From positions 1 to 64,000 of the forward strand of contig JABSOI010000020.1 in the NCBI GenBank assembly GCA_013216015.1: a DNA stretch of 64,000 nucleotides, written 5' to 3'. The notes beneath the pieces are model-generated. The model searched no databases, was not told the DNA's origin, and worked only from the letters and a program-made list of their open reading frames with translations. Origin of the DNA: Alteromonadaceae bacterium (GTDB taxonomy: Bacteria; Pseudomonadota; Gammaproteobacteria; Enterobacterales; Alteromonadaceae). This document shows positions 1 through 8,374 of this stretch, one piece after another. The first letter of the stretch is position 1; the number at the start of each line of letters is the position of its first letter. A program made the position numbers and the translations under genes.

Positions 1-123
1 AACTTAAGCCAGCACCCACAAACGAAAGGACATGCGGATATCGAAACAGGACTGATGAAAATTAATAATGGGTGGCTCGATAATACTCATGATATGCGGG
101 ATTTTATTAATGGTTTTAGTTAG
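1..123 (+). CDS. C-terminal end of a protein cut by the window edge
   Basis: Frame 1 is open from the first base to a TAG at 121-123, giving 40 residues that end in MRDFINGFS. I do not recognise the family. The fragment lies 58 bp upstream of the excisionase-like gene on the same strand, so it may belong to the same integrated element. An internal ATG at 55 could start only an 22-residue peptide, so a truncated longer gene is the better reading. Confidence 0.45.
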   Translation, partial: NLSQHPQTKGHADIETGLMKINNGWLDNTHDMRDFINGFS

Positions 124-181
124 GTCAATAATTATATGAGCACCATAAATATTCACTTAATGAAAAATGTAAGGAACTGAG

Positions 182-385
182 ATGAGAACACTAAAACCAC
201 AAGATTATTTAGATGAAGTTTACCCTGGTGCTGGTATAAGCACTAAAACGGTTATAAATTGGATTAAAAGAGGTAAAGTAAGAGGTAAACAAACGGTAAC
301 AGGAAGGTGGCTAGTGTTGGTAAATGAAAAAGAAACATCTAAAGTCAGTGAACTGGTTCAAATGATGGAAGCGTCAGGGATATAA
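182..385 (+). CDS. Excisionase-like small DNA-binding protein
   Basis: A 67-residue protein with one winged-helix/MerR-like helix-turn-helix: residues 20-45 read STKTVINWIKRGKVRGKQTV, followed by the strand GRWLVLV. This is the shape of phage Xis proteins and other recombination directionality factors, which bend attachment-site DNA and drive excision by the partner integrase. The integrase gene starts one base after this stop (387), so the two are surely co-transcribed. The start ATG at 182 follows GGAACTGAG, a usable ribosome-binding site. Family identity is inferred from size, HTH and neighbour; a transcriptional regulator of the integrase is the alternative. Confidence 0.6.
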   Translation: MRTLKPQDYLDEVYPGAGISTKTVINWIKRGKVRGKQTVTGRWLVLVNEKETSKVSELVQMMEASGI

Positions 386-386
386 A

Positions 387-1550
387 ATGCCGCGTAAAAA
401 GAAATTTGAGAATCGACATTTTCCTATTGGGTTAACACAAAGAAAGCTGAGAGGCGTAAAACGTTTCCGCTATCGTAAACCAAACGGTAAAGATTTTCTA
501 TTTCCTATTGGCACACTTGAGATTGATGCTATCGAAGCGGCTATCATATTTAATCAAAAGCATAGAAATCCCACGATAAAACTTTTAATGGATCATGATC
601 CCAGTAATAAACCTTTAACACAGTGGATAGACGTAATAATTGAGCGAGTACGAAATGAAGAACTAAATGCAGAAAGAATAAATGAGGATAGTTTTCAGAC
701 TTTCCTCCTTGATATGGCACGTTTGAAAACTTTACACGGTGAAGTACCAACTAAAGCTATTAACTTAGATCATGTTAATTCTTACCTTGAGACCTATACT
801 AAAGGGAAATCAAGCAGAGTATACAACTCAAAAATAGCTTTTCTAAAAAAAGTTTTTTCTTACTTGTTAGACGATGGTGCAATGACCTTTAACCCAGCTG
901 AGAATAAAAAGAAAAAGCCAACACCTGATAAGATACGAATAAGATTGAGCCTTGAAAAGTATAAACAACTATTAAATCAAACACCTCATTCCCTTAATAT
1001 TGCAATGCGCTTATCTTTACAAACAACTCATGCGGTTAATGAATTAAGTGTAGCTAAATATAAAGATTGCAGATGGTTTGATAAACCGATGGTTGAAAAT
1101 GATTTACTTGTTTATGGTTTAATGAGAATTCGCCGCCAAAAGGTACAAAAAAAAGAAGCATCAAGAGTTGAGATCCCGATAACACAAAAAATCAAAGACA
1201 TTATTGATGATTCACGTAAAGATAATATAGTGTCTCCTTACATTATTCATCAATTAAAATCCCGTAAATCAAAACTAGCTAAAGGTTTAACCCACCATAC
1301 GCAATTAAGGAGTAAGACCATTTCAAAGTTATTTTCAAAGTTCAGGGATAAATTAGGCTTGTACGATAATATAGAAATGGATGAACGCCCAACTTTCCAC
1401 GAAATACGCTCCCTATCCATCCACATGTACAAAAAATCAGGAATTGATCCCCAAGAACGCGCCGCACACACAGATGCAAAAACGACTAAAAGATATGATG
1501 AAGGACATGTGCAGTGGGTACAAATTCAAGCGGCTGAAATAACTATTTAA
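387..1550 (+). CDS. Tyrosine recombinase (phage-type integrase)
   Basis: 387 residues, the usual size of temperate-phage or island integrases that join attP to attB. The first 60 residues are basic and contain RYRKPNGKDFLFPIGT, like the arm-type DNA-binding domain. A SAM-like core-binding domain follows (about 75-180), then the catalytic domain. The C-terminal motifs are readable: FHEIRSLS (H-x-x-R) near residue 335, AAHTDAKTTKRY with the second His and the nucleophilic Tyr near 360-370. The first catalytic Arg, normally in a T-G-x-R motif, is not obvious: the aligned stretch reads TTHAVNEL. Either another Arg supplies it or this is a variant subgroup. The gene follows an excisionase-like gene at one base spacing and marks the end of an integrated element that extends to the left. 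No tRNA or clear att core is visible in the 200 bp downstream. Confidence 0.88.
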   Translation: MPRKKKFENRHFPIGLTQRKLRGVKRFRYRKPNGKDFLFPIGTLEIDAIEAAIIFNQKHRNPTIKLLMDHDPSNKPLTQWIDVIIERVRNEELNAERINEDSFQTFLLDMARLKTLHGEVPTKAINLDHVNSYLETYTKGKSSRVYNSKIAFLKKVFSYLLDDGAMTFNPAENKKKKPTPDKIRIRLSLEKYKQLLNQTPHSLNIAMRLSLQTTHAVNELSVAKYKDCRWFDKPMVENDLLVYGLMRIRRQKVQKKEASRVEIPITQKIKDIIDDSRKDNIVSPYIIHQLKSRKSKLAKGLTHHTQLRSKTISKLFSKFRDKLGLYDNIEMDERPTFHEIRSLSIHMYKKSGIDPQERAAHTDAKTTKRYDEGHVQWVQIQAAEITI

Positions 1551-1767
1551 CCCACAACGTTAGAGATGTGGCCTAGGTAAGATAAATAAATATCACCCCC
1601 GAAATAACTATCATATTTTGATGTTTTATTAACTTTATTTTGCAAACAATTAGGTCAGGAATTACCACTTTGCGGACATTAACTGATGGGAGCTTAAAGC
1701 TGATTCGGATTATATTTTGTATTGATAACACCGACAACAGCTTGTGGAGTCAGGTTACTTGGCCTTA

Positions 1768-2226
1768 TTATGTGGCAAGGTTATCATAGGTTTCCCCTAT
1801 ACAAAATGTAACTTGATGCAGTGGGAGAATAAGATCGTCTGTATTAGCATTTTCACCTTTTACGTAATCAAACGGAGGTTCTTGGACAAAGAAACCGTTA
1901 CTTAAAGTTCCAAATGAATGAAGGATATAATTAGGCTTTATTTGAATAGCAGAAATAGGAGATTTATCGGGTAATGAGACCCTAGAACTTGATCCATTAC
2001 AATCAGCTCCAACACCATAGATATCAATAAAACCATCAATCAATTTAAAATACCGTAGCCTAGATTCGACTATAACTTCCCAGTTTGCTTGCAGCCAATC
2101 GTCCAATAATTCCTGAATATCGTCATCACCAGACAGAATTTCAGACATTAATTCAAAATTTAGAAGTAAAAATTTGCGAAAGTCGCTCAATACATCATCA
2201 AGGCTCATAGTTTTACTCTGCCACAT
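1768..2226 (-). CDS. Hypothetical protein, cassette-like
   Basis: 152 residues, acidic N-terminal helical part (MSLDDVLSDFRKFLLLNFEL) followed by a beta-rich half containing VSLPDKSPISAIQI. No signal peptide or membrane segment. I do not recognise a family. An AAGG lies just before the ATG at 2226; an in-frame ATG six codons on is a second possible start. It sits directly downstream of an attC-like palindrome, which is how integron gene cassettes are arranged, and it has no functional link to its neighbours. Confidence 0.5.
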   Translation of the reverse strand: MWQSKTMSLDDVLSDFRKFLLLNFELMSEILSGDDDIQELLDDWLQANWEVIVESRLRYFKLIDGFIDIYGVGADCNGSSSRVSLPDKSPISAIQIKPNYILHSFGTLSNGFFVQEPPFDYVKGENANTDDLILPLHQVTFCIGETYDNLAT

Positions 2227-2243
2227 AGCACCTTGCTAAGCGG

Positions 2244-2298
2244 CGCATAATAGTTGGCTATAATGTGCGAGGAACGAAGCGCAGCCAACTGTTATGCG
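2244..2298. repeat. attC-like imperfect palindrome, copy 1
   Basis: Arms of 16 bp at 2244-2259 (CGCATAATAGTTGGCT) and 2283-2298 (AGCCAACTGTTATGCG) are complementary at 15 of 16 positions around a 23-bp spacer that has its own GCG/CGC pairing. A related palindrome is at 63403-63461. Size, GTTATGC end and position just after the stop of a minus-strand gene resemble integron attC sites, but the outer boxes do not both match the textbook RYYYAAC/GTTRRRY pattern. Confidence 0.5.
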
Positions 2299-2315
2299 TC
2301 CGTTTGAGCAACTTA

Positions 2316-2774
2316 TTATATTTTTTTACACTCGGTAATTTCATTTGTTTCGCTATTAATGCGTACCCAAAGTTTATTACTAATTGATTTAGTAATAAAT
2401 GGTTTTGATTGAGATTGCATTGCTTTTCTTAAGCTTTCTTTTGCACCTTTAAGAATACCTGTTTCATCATTAATTATTTTAATATCGATTGAATCAATGT
2501 CATCTTCAATCACCATTGAGTTATATTTATAAGTACCAGTTGATATTGATTGAAGTGTGGATTCCATACCACCAGATTGAATCTATGTTACTGTTCCATG
2601 ATGAATAAAACTCATATTTTTGGTTTTATATTCAATAGTATTTATTAGCACCATTTCATCATTTGGCTTAGGAGAACAATCCCACTTGCCATTAATTAAC
2701 GACAAATCCTTATTAAATGCAAAACTATTAAAGCTTGATAAGACCAATATAACTAGAATTTTACGCATACACAT
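2316..2774 (-). pseudogene. Secreted small protein interrupted by an in-frame amber codon
   Basis: Two reading frames, 2774-2583 (63 codons) and 2567-2316 (83 codons), are in the same frame and separated only by TAG plus five sense codons (IQSGG). Joined they give about 152 residues: a signal peptide (MRKILVILVLSSFNSFAF), a GKWDCSPKP motif typical of small periplasmic proteins, then a beta-rich tail ending ITECKKI. A single C-to-T or similar point mutation explains the stop. I do not know the family. The gene precedes an attC-like palindrome, so it may be an old integron cassette. Readthrough or a real two-gene arrangement is possible but less likely, because the second part has no ribosome-binding site. 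Confidence 0.6.
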
Positions 2775-3010
2775 CTCAAAAAATAGAACAGCTTATTCAG
2801 TCGCTAAAACCCTTGTTTAAATATTGGCTTTTGCGCTCGTTCAAATATTAGATTAATTAGAATATAGATGAAGACTAAAAAAATCAATCTATTAGAATAT
2901 TAGCTAATTTGGTAAAACAATGAAATAGAGGTTTTCGCCTTATTTCACACTATTAGCAACTTAGTATTAGAAAAAGTATTGAATTTTTGTTTATGATTTA
3001 CGTCCGGTAT

Positions 3011-3137
3011 GCGAACATTAGAGTCTTTAGAAGAGGTAAAACTCTAATCCGAAATTGATAGTTTAAATAATAACTAATTCATCTCATAAATTACATTTCA
3101 CCGACTAAAAAACCACTGCTTTTTCCTAAAAACAAAC
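3011..3137. repeat. Dispersed repeat, copy 1 of 2
   Basis: About 127 bp that match 42683-42810 in the same orientation with roughly 85 percent identity by eye. Shared blocks include CTCATAA, TTACATTTCACCGACTAAAA and AAAAACAAAC. Neither copy encodes a conserved frame, so it is probably the end of a transposon or a non-autonomous element. Confidence 0.7.
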
Positions 3138-3147
3138 TACTGTATAA

Positions 3148-3176
3148 GGGGACGGATAGGGGACGGATAGGGGACG
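3148..3176. repeat. 11-bp tandem repeat
   Basis: GGGGACGGATA occurs twice in a row followed by a partial third unit GGGGACG. Guanine-rich runs of this type stand out from the AT-rich surroundings. Confidence 0.7.
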
Positions 3177-3278
3177 CGTTAAAACCAACAAACCTTGATT
3201 TATCTCACCAATAATCTGGTTATTAACCGTTACACTGGCTTCACTAACTCGTTGTCTTAACGCTATCATTATTTTCTC

Positions 3279-5588
3279 TTATCCTATTTTATTGGATTCA
3301 CGCTCCTTTAAGAACTGAATAATATCGTCAGGACGCATAGGTAAACTCCGTAATCGCACACCTGTAGCCTGAGCAATTGCGTTGGCAATTGCTGGAGCAA
3401 CAGTAACGACACCAGGTTCTCCTAAACCTACTGAAATTTCATCACTTTCAATAAACTGAATATCTAACTCTGGTACATCACCCATTCGTAATGGGGTGTA
3501 GGTATCCAGATTGGTCTTGGATATTTGTCCTTTTTTAATCTCATTACCTTCATGTAACGCTAAACTGAGCCCCCATAATACACCGCCTTCCACCTGAGCA
3601 AGTGCACCATCTGGATGGATCACGGTTCCACAATCAACCGTCAAACTCAGTTTTTTAACCGTGACTTTACCATTGCTTTTATTAACATGAACATGAGCTA
3701 CGCAGGCAATCCAAGTAGGCATTGTGCGCTCTTGCCCGTAGGTAATAGCCACACCCATTCCTTCGTTTTCTCCTAATTCCCCCCCCCAATTCGATTGACT
3801 TCTTACTTTTTTCAATACATTAGCCAGACGTAAGGCTCCGTGGTTACTCACAGGTGCTGTACCCGCATTTTTACCACGACCATCCAATAAGGAAAGTCTA
3901 AAATCTATAGGATCTTTATTCGTGGCAATAGCAATTTCATCCATAAAGGATTCAACGCCCCAACATAACCAACCTGGACCAACAGACCGTAGCCAACCGG
4001 GTAAAAAAGTATCTTGTGCCAACTTATTATTGATCGCTCTGACTCTGTGATTATCTAAGGTGTACCAATGATCTGCACCATTACTTGAAAATGGGTCTAT
4101 CTTGCCTTTTTTATCCAGGCTCTCGAACATAAATTGTGGAGCCATCGATAATGTTGGCCAACCTGCGGCAAAAGCATGCTCAATACCAGTGACATTATTT
4201 TTTGCATCTACACTAGCATTAAATAACTGCACAGAGGGTGAACGAGGCGGGGAAAAACGAGAATCATCTTCCCGAGTGAAAACCATCTTTATTGGTTTAC
4301 CGTAAGCTTTTGCCGTTAATACTGCCGGGATTATATAATCACCAAATAATCTTCTGCCAAATCCTCCGCCTAAATAATATTGATGCATAACTATTTTTTC
4401 TTGAGTTACATTCAAAGCTTTAGCGATCAAAGGCATTGTCAAGGATTGCCATTGGTTACCTGTATGGATATGGCAAACATCATCAATAAATTCTACCGTG
4501 GCATTAACGGGTTCAAGTGGAAAATGTAATAATGAGGCTGTGCGGTAACTTGCTTCTAAATTAATTTTTGCTTCGAGAGTTGCTTGTTCTACATTACCGT
4601 CATCAACAAACAAATTACCCGCATTTTTATCACGAGTGAGTTTTTCACCTTCTATTTGAATTTGTTCTTCCGAGACCTTTGTTGCAGGTGATTTTTTATA
4701 ACTGACAACAATGGCATCACCCGCTTTAATCGCACTATAATAACTGGTTGCTAAAACACAAACCCAGCCTTGAAGTGTTTCACTTGGATCATTTAAAATT
4801 TCATATCCCAGATAACCAGGAATGTTTACAGCTTTTTTATCATTCACTTTAGTGATGCTATTGCCATAACGGCTCGGGGGGACTATAGGTCTGGCATAGA
4901 CCATACCATCGACTTCAACATCGATACCATATTTTGCCGTACCGTTGGTTTTGGAAGGTATATCCAAAGCCATAGTGTCTTTACCTATAAATTGTCTATT
5001 TTTTCCGGATTTAATTGGAAGTGCCGCCAATTCTTCAACAGTAAAGATACGATTAAATTGTCCTTTACTTACGATATCACCAAAACTAATGCTTTTTTCA
5101 CCACATTTTACATACCCATTAATCACTTCACATTCATTACCATTTTTACCAAGCAAAACGGCACCTGCTTCTAATAGAGCAATTCTTCCTGCAGCACCCG
5201 CTTGCGATAATGGAGTAAAACTATGAAAAACAGACCATGAACCACCGGTTACCATATATCCCCACTTGGGATCGGTATCAACATGAACGATACGTACTTT
5301 ACTCCAATCGGCTCCTAATTCGTCTGCAACAATTCGCGCCAATGCTGTGCCTATGTGTTGACCAATTTCAGCTTTAGCAATATTAATGAGTACTTCACCT
5401 CTCTCATTAATTTCAAACCACACGTTTGGCGAAAAAATTTTACCCGCCAGGGCTTTTTTTGCATTTTCAGCCATACTTTTACCAGGCAAGACACTAAAGG
5501 CCATTAGCAATGAAGCACCGACGCTGCCAACTAGAAAATTTCTACGTGAAAGTTGAATTTTATCTTTTATTCCATTTAAATTATTCAT
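3279..5588 (-). CDS. Molybdopterin-binding subunit, isoquinoline 1-oxidoreductase/xanthine dehydrogenase family
   Basis: The large subunit of a two-component molybdenum hydroxylase that oxidises an aldehyde or N-heterocycle. It starts with a twin-arginine signal (SRRNFLVGSVGASLLMAF), so the folded cofactor-loaded enzyme is probably exported to the periplasm. Cofactor motifs are readable: GGGFGRRLFGD near residue 360 and, near the C-terminus, GLGEPG with the catalytic Glu. Length about 769 residues fits IorB-type proteins. I chose the ATG at 5588 over an upstream one at 5609 because AAGGAA lies just before it, inside the last codons of the small-subunit gene, which stops one base earlier. Electrons would pass through the 2Fe-2S partner to a cytochrome not present here. 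The substrate cannot be read from sequence. Confidence 0.88.
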   Translation of the reverse strand: MNNLNGIKDKIQLSRRNFLVGSVGASLLMAFSVLPGKSMAENAKKALAGKIFSPNVWFEINERGEVLINIAKAEIGQHIGTALARIVADELGADWSKVRIVHVDTDPKWGYMVTGGSWSVFHSFTPLSQAGAAGRIALLEAGAVLLGKNGNECEVINGYVKCGEKSISFGDIVSKGQFNRIFTVEELAALPIKSGKNRQFIGKDTMALDIPSKTNGTAKYGIDVEVDGMVYARPIVPPSRYGNSITKVNDKKAVNIPGYLGYEILNDPSETLQGWVCVLATSYYSAIKAGDAIVVSYKKSPATKVSEEQIQIEGEKLTRDKNAGNLFVDDGNVEQATLEAKINLEASYRTASLLHFPLEPVNATVEFIDDVCHIHTGNQWQSLTMPLIAKALNVTQEKIVMHQYYLGGGFGRRLFGDYIIPAVLTAKAYGKPIKMVFTREDDSRFSPPRSPSVQLFNASVDAKNNVTGIEHAFAAGWPTLSMAPQFMFESLDKKGKIDPFSSNGADHWYTLDNHRVRAINNKLAQDTFLPGWLRSVGPGWLCWGVESFMDEIAIATNKDPIDFRLSLLDGRGKNAGTAPVSNHGALRLANVLKKVRSQSNWGGELGENEGMGVAITYGQERTMPTWIACVAHVHVNKSNGKVTVKKLSLTVDCGTVIHPDGALAQVEGGVLWGLSLALHEGNEIKKGQISKTNLDTYTPLRMGDVPELDIQFIESDEISVGLGEPGVVTVAPAIANAIAQATGVRLRSLPMRPDDIIQFLKERESNKIG

Positions 5589-5589
5589 A

Positions 5590-6087
5590 TTAAATTTCCT
5601 TTTGACCATTTAATGCGGGATCAAAAATACTGACAGTCTCAGAGGTAGAGTTTGCAGCGGTTTTTATGGCTTTTTTAATGCGTGAGTAGGCCATGCAACG
5701 GCATAAATTGTTACTCATATGAGCAACAATTTCTTTTTCTGAAGGGTCTTTGTTACTGGCTAATAATGTTGCGGCCTGCATAATTTGGCCTGACTGGCAA
5801 TAACCACATTGCGGAACTTGTTCTTTTATCCATGCCTCCTGCAATGGATGCTCATTATTAAGCCCCTCAATAGTTGTGATCTGCTTCTTATTAACAAGCT
5901 TGACGGGGTATTTGCATGCTCTTACCGGGTCTCCATCAATGTGTACAGTACATGCGCCACACATTGAAATTCCACAGCCAAATTTAGTGCCTTTCAGATG
6001 GAATTCATCACGTATCACCCATAACAGGGGCGTATCATCAGGTACCTTAGTAGAGACTTTTTTTCCATTTAAGATAAATTCAATCAT
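5590..6087 (-). CDS. 2Fe-2S subunit of the molybdenum hydroxylase (IorA-like)
   Basis: 165 residues with both iron-sulfur clusters of this family: a plant-ferredoxin-type cluster CGISMCGACTVHIDGDPVRAC near residues 38-58 and the alpha-helical cluster CGYCQSGQ...CRC near 98-135 (NNLCRCMAYSRI). It carries electrons from the molybdenum centre to an acceptor. It is upstream of and coupled to the large-subunit gene with one base between stop and start. It lacks its own signal and would be co-exported with the Tat-tagged partner, as known for periplasmic members of this family. Ends are tight and the start ATG at 6087 follows AATGAGAAT. Confidence 0.9.
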   Translation of the reverse strand: MIEFILNGKKVSTKVPDDTPLLWVIRDEFHLKGTKFGCGISMCGACTVHIDGDPVRACKYPVKLVNKKQITTIEGLNNEHPLQEAWIKEQVPQCGYCQSGQIMQAATLLASNKDPSEKEIVAHMSNNLCRCMAYSRIKKAIKTAANSTSETVSIFDPALNGQKEI

Positions 6088-6785
6088 ATTTTTATTCTCA
6101 TTTTTGTTTTGATAATTGAAGGACTAACTCAAGACTACTCATTTTGAAATCAGCATTTTTTAACACCAACAACATTAAATACAGAAAATAATGTTTATCA
6201 ATAGTTAAAATCAAGACTATATATTTTATTAAATTCATTTTTATAATTTATAAGTCAAAAAGCAGAAGGTTGGTATTTTGAGTGCTGTTCCCATTCGAAG
6301 TAAAAGTTATAACTTACTGATCTTAAAATATAGTTTAAAACTATATTAGTGTCCACTCATAAATGTTAACTATTTGATATATGTTTAAAACGTATAAATA
6401 TAAGAAAGATAGGAAAGAAAATTCCGGTAAATGCGTTTTAACTAAAAGCATTAATCGAATGGTTAAAGATTAAAAGTGTGAGCATGGAATGTGCAAAACA
6501 CACAATCGACAAGCAGATATATTCGGATTTTACAGTAAAGACTAAACCGCACAAAAAGTAGGTCGCGATAGTCATTCTAAATTACTACATCTTGTGGTGC
6601 ACAGTTCGTGTTAGTGGGACGTCCAGAGTAGACATCCGTTTCTGGATGGGCACTAACTGGGGCCCATCCACGCGCCCCAGCGTACCATATTCGCTGCCAT
6701 CTCTTACTCTGATGTATTTTCCATCCATTGAGGATCACCACCTTTGTATATCAGCATAAATTCTTTCATCATATTTTACTTATTC

Positions 6786-6870
6786 TTAAGTTAAATTTTT
6801 ACAAAGTTAAATTACTACAAAGTTAAATTACTACAAAGTTAAATTAAAACAAAGTTAAATTAAAACAAAG
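6786..6870. repeat. 16-bp tandem repeat downstream of tyrS
   Basis: Five to six units of AAAGTTAAATTACTAC, the last ones changed to AAAGTTAAATTAAAAC. Two units are identical, which points to recent slippage. Confidence 0.85.
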
Positions 6871-6873
6871 TAA

Positions 6874-6895
6874 ATCGATACAAATTTGTATCGAT
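6874..6895. terminator. Perfect 22-bp palindrome 50 bp after tyrS, possible terminator
   Basis: The arms are ATCGATACAAA and TTTGTATCGAT with no spacer. On the minus strand it is followed by T-rich sequence, so it could terminate tyrS transcription. The stem is AT-rich and has no loop, so an operator or cruciform is also possible. Confidence 0.35.
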
Positions 6896-6944
6896 ATCTT
6901 AATGAAGATTGAATTGAACAAAAGGAGACAATTAAATTTAAATT

Positions 6945-8144
6945 TTATTTAACCGTTACCCGGGCAAATTTACGTTTACCCACTTGAAACACAGCTTTGA
7001 AACCACTTTCAATTCTGACTTTGTTATCGCTGATCTTTTCACCGTCAATTTTAGCCGCACCTTGTTTTATCATCCGCATAGCCTCAGAAGTACTGGCAAC
7101 AAGCCCTGCTTCTTTCAATAAATTGGCAATGGCAATTTCACCACCTTCAGCGGTAATTTCCAATTCAGGCATATCATCTGGAATAGCACCTTTTTGGAAA
7201 CGATTGATAAATTCCTGATGAGCAGCTTGTGCAGCCTCTTCGTTATGAAAACGGGCAATTAATTCTTTCGCAAGATCAATTTTCACGTCTCTAGGATTAG
7301 CCCCTTCGGCAACCTTAGTTTTATAACCTTCGATCTCTTGAAGCGATTTAAAACTAAGTAATTCATAATAACGCCACATCAAGACATCAGAAATAGACAT
7401 GATCTTGCCAAACATTTCTGTTGGAGAATCAGTAATACCAATATAATTACCTAATGATTTAGACATTTTTTGCACGCCGTCTAAACCTTCCAGTAAAGGT
7501 GTCATCAATACAGTTTGCGGACGTTGTCCTTCAGATTTCTGTAACTCCCGGCCCATCAATAAATTAAACTTCTGATCGGTACCACCTAATTCAACATCGG
7601 CTTCCAGTGCAACTGAATCCCAACCTTGTACTAATGGGTACATAAATTCATGAATGGCAATCGGTTGCCCGTTAGCAAAACGTTTTTTAAAATCGTCACG
7701 TTCCATCATACGAGCAACGGTTTGACGAGAAGCCAGCTTAAGAATACCCGCAGCGCCCAGTTTATCCATCCAGGTAGAATTAAAAGCTACCGTAGTTTTT
7801 GCTGGATCAAGAATTTTAAAGACTTGTTCTTTATAGGTTTCAGCATTTGCCAAAACATCTTCTTTAGACAACGCCTTACGAGTGACATTTTTACCCGTGG
7901 GATCACCGATCATGCCGGTAAAATCACCAATTAAAAATATAACTTCATGACCTTGCTGCTGAAATTGACGTAATTTATTAATCAATACAGTATGACCTAA
8001 ATGAAGATCAGGAGCTGTTGGATCAAAACCGGCTTTAATTTTTAAAGGTTTACCCTGTTTTAATTTTTCTAACAACTCATCTTCTAACAATATTTCTTCT
8101 GCACCGCGTTTTAATTCAGCAAATGCTTGGTTTACATCTGACAT
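6945..8144 (-). CDS. tyrS: Tyrosyl-tRNA synthetase
   Basis: Charges tRNA-Tyr with tyrosine in the cytoplasm. 399 residues with class I signatures: the HIGH-type motif HLGHT near residue 48 and KMSKS near residue 230 ([13 protein letters not shown]). The C-terminal 60 residues form an S4-like RNA-binding domain ([20 protein letters not shown]). The spacing of motifs and overall length fit the longer bacterial type related to E. coli-distant TyrZ proteins found in marine gammaproteobacteria. It is transcribed away from the LytM peptidase gene; the 230-bp gap between them must hold both promoters. A tyrS/mepM-like/anmK neighbourhood is common in this class. Confidence 0.97.
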   Translation of the reverse strand: MSDVNQAFAELKRGAEEILLEDELLEKLKQGKPLKIKAGFDPTAPDLHLGHTVLINKLRQFQQQGHEVIFLIGDFTGMIGDPTGKNVTRKALSKEDVLANAETYKEQVFKILDPAKTTVAFNSTWMDKLGAAGILKLASRQTVARMMERDDFKKRFANGQPIAIHEFMYPLVQGWDSVALEADVELGGTDQKFNLLMGRELQKSEGQRPQTVLMTPLLEGLDGVQKMSKSLGNYIGITDSPTEMFGKIMSISDVLMWRYYELLSFKSLQEIEGYKTKVAEGANPRDVKIDLAKELIARFHNEEAAQAAHQEFINRFQKGAIPDDMPELEITAEGGEIAIANLLKEAGLVASTSEAMRMIKQGAAKIDGEKISDNKVRIESGFKAVFQVGKRKFARVTVK

Positions 8145-8374
8145 TTATTTGGCTCCGATCCGATTATTATTTATAACTCTCTGCCGACAAACCTAAATTT
8201 GGTAGTTAATACGGCGAAATAGAATCATTAATATAAAAACTTAATGCCCGAATTCTACTGTAATTATTCTGCATGTTAAAACCCTATAATGGTTTCAATG
8301 AGTTTTTTTTGTTTTTTTTTGTTATAGTGGAAACCAATTGTCGTAAACCAGTCAGTAATTAAGTAACTAACGCT

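Larger units (their letters stand above)
2775..3278. other. Intergenic stretch with repeats, no gene seen
   Basis: No supported gene. The stretch is AT-rich and holds one copy of a dispersed repeat (3011-3137) and a short tandem repeat (3148-3176), both listed separately. Confidence 0.6.
6088..6944. other. Gene-free region with structured repeats
   Basis: About 860 bp with no supportable gene. The left half is AT-rich. At 6603-6669 are nested inverted repeats: GTTAGTGGGACGTCCAGA pairs imperfectly with TCTGGATGGGCACTAAC, and GGATGGGC (6644-6651) pairs perfectly with GCCCATCC (6662-6669). A tandem repeat and a perfect palindrome next to tyrS are listed separately. It separates the molybdenum enzyme operon from tyrS, both on the minus strand. 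Confidence 0.5.

Noticed and set aside
1551-1767. Attachment site next to the left integrase
   Set aside because: No tRNA end and no direct repeat with the window's left part could be identified.
6786-6870. Possible CRISPR-like array in the 16-bp repeats downstream of tyrS
   Set aside because: Units are contiguous with no unique spacers and too short; it is a plain tandem repeat.
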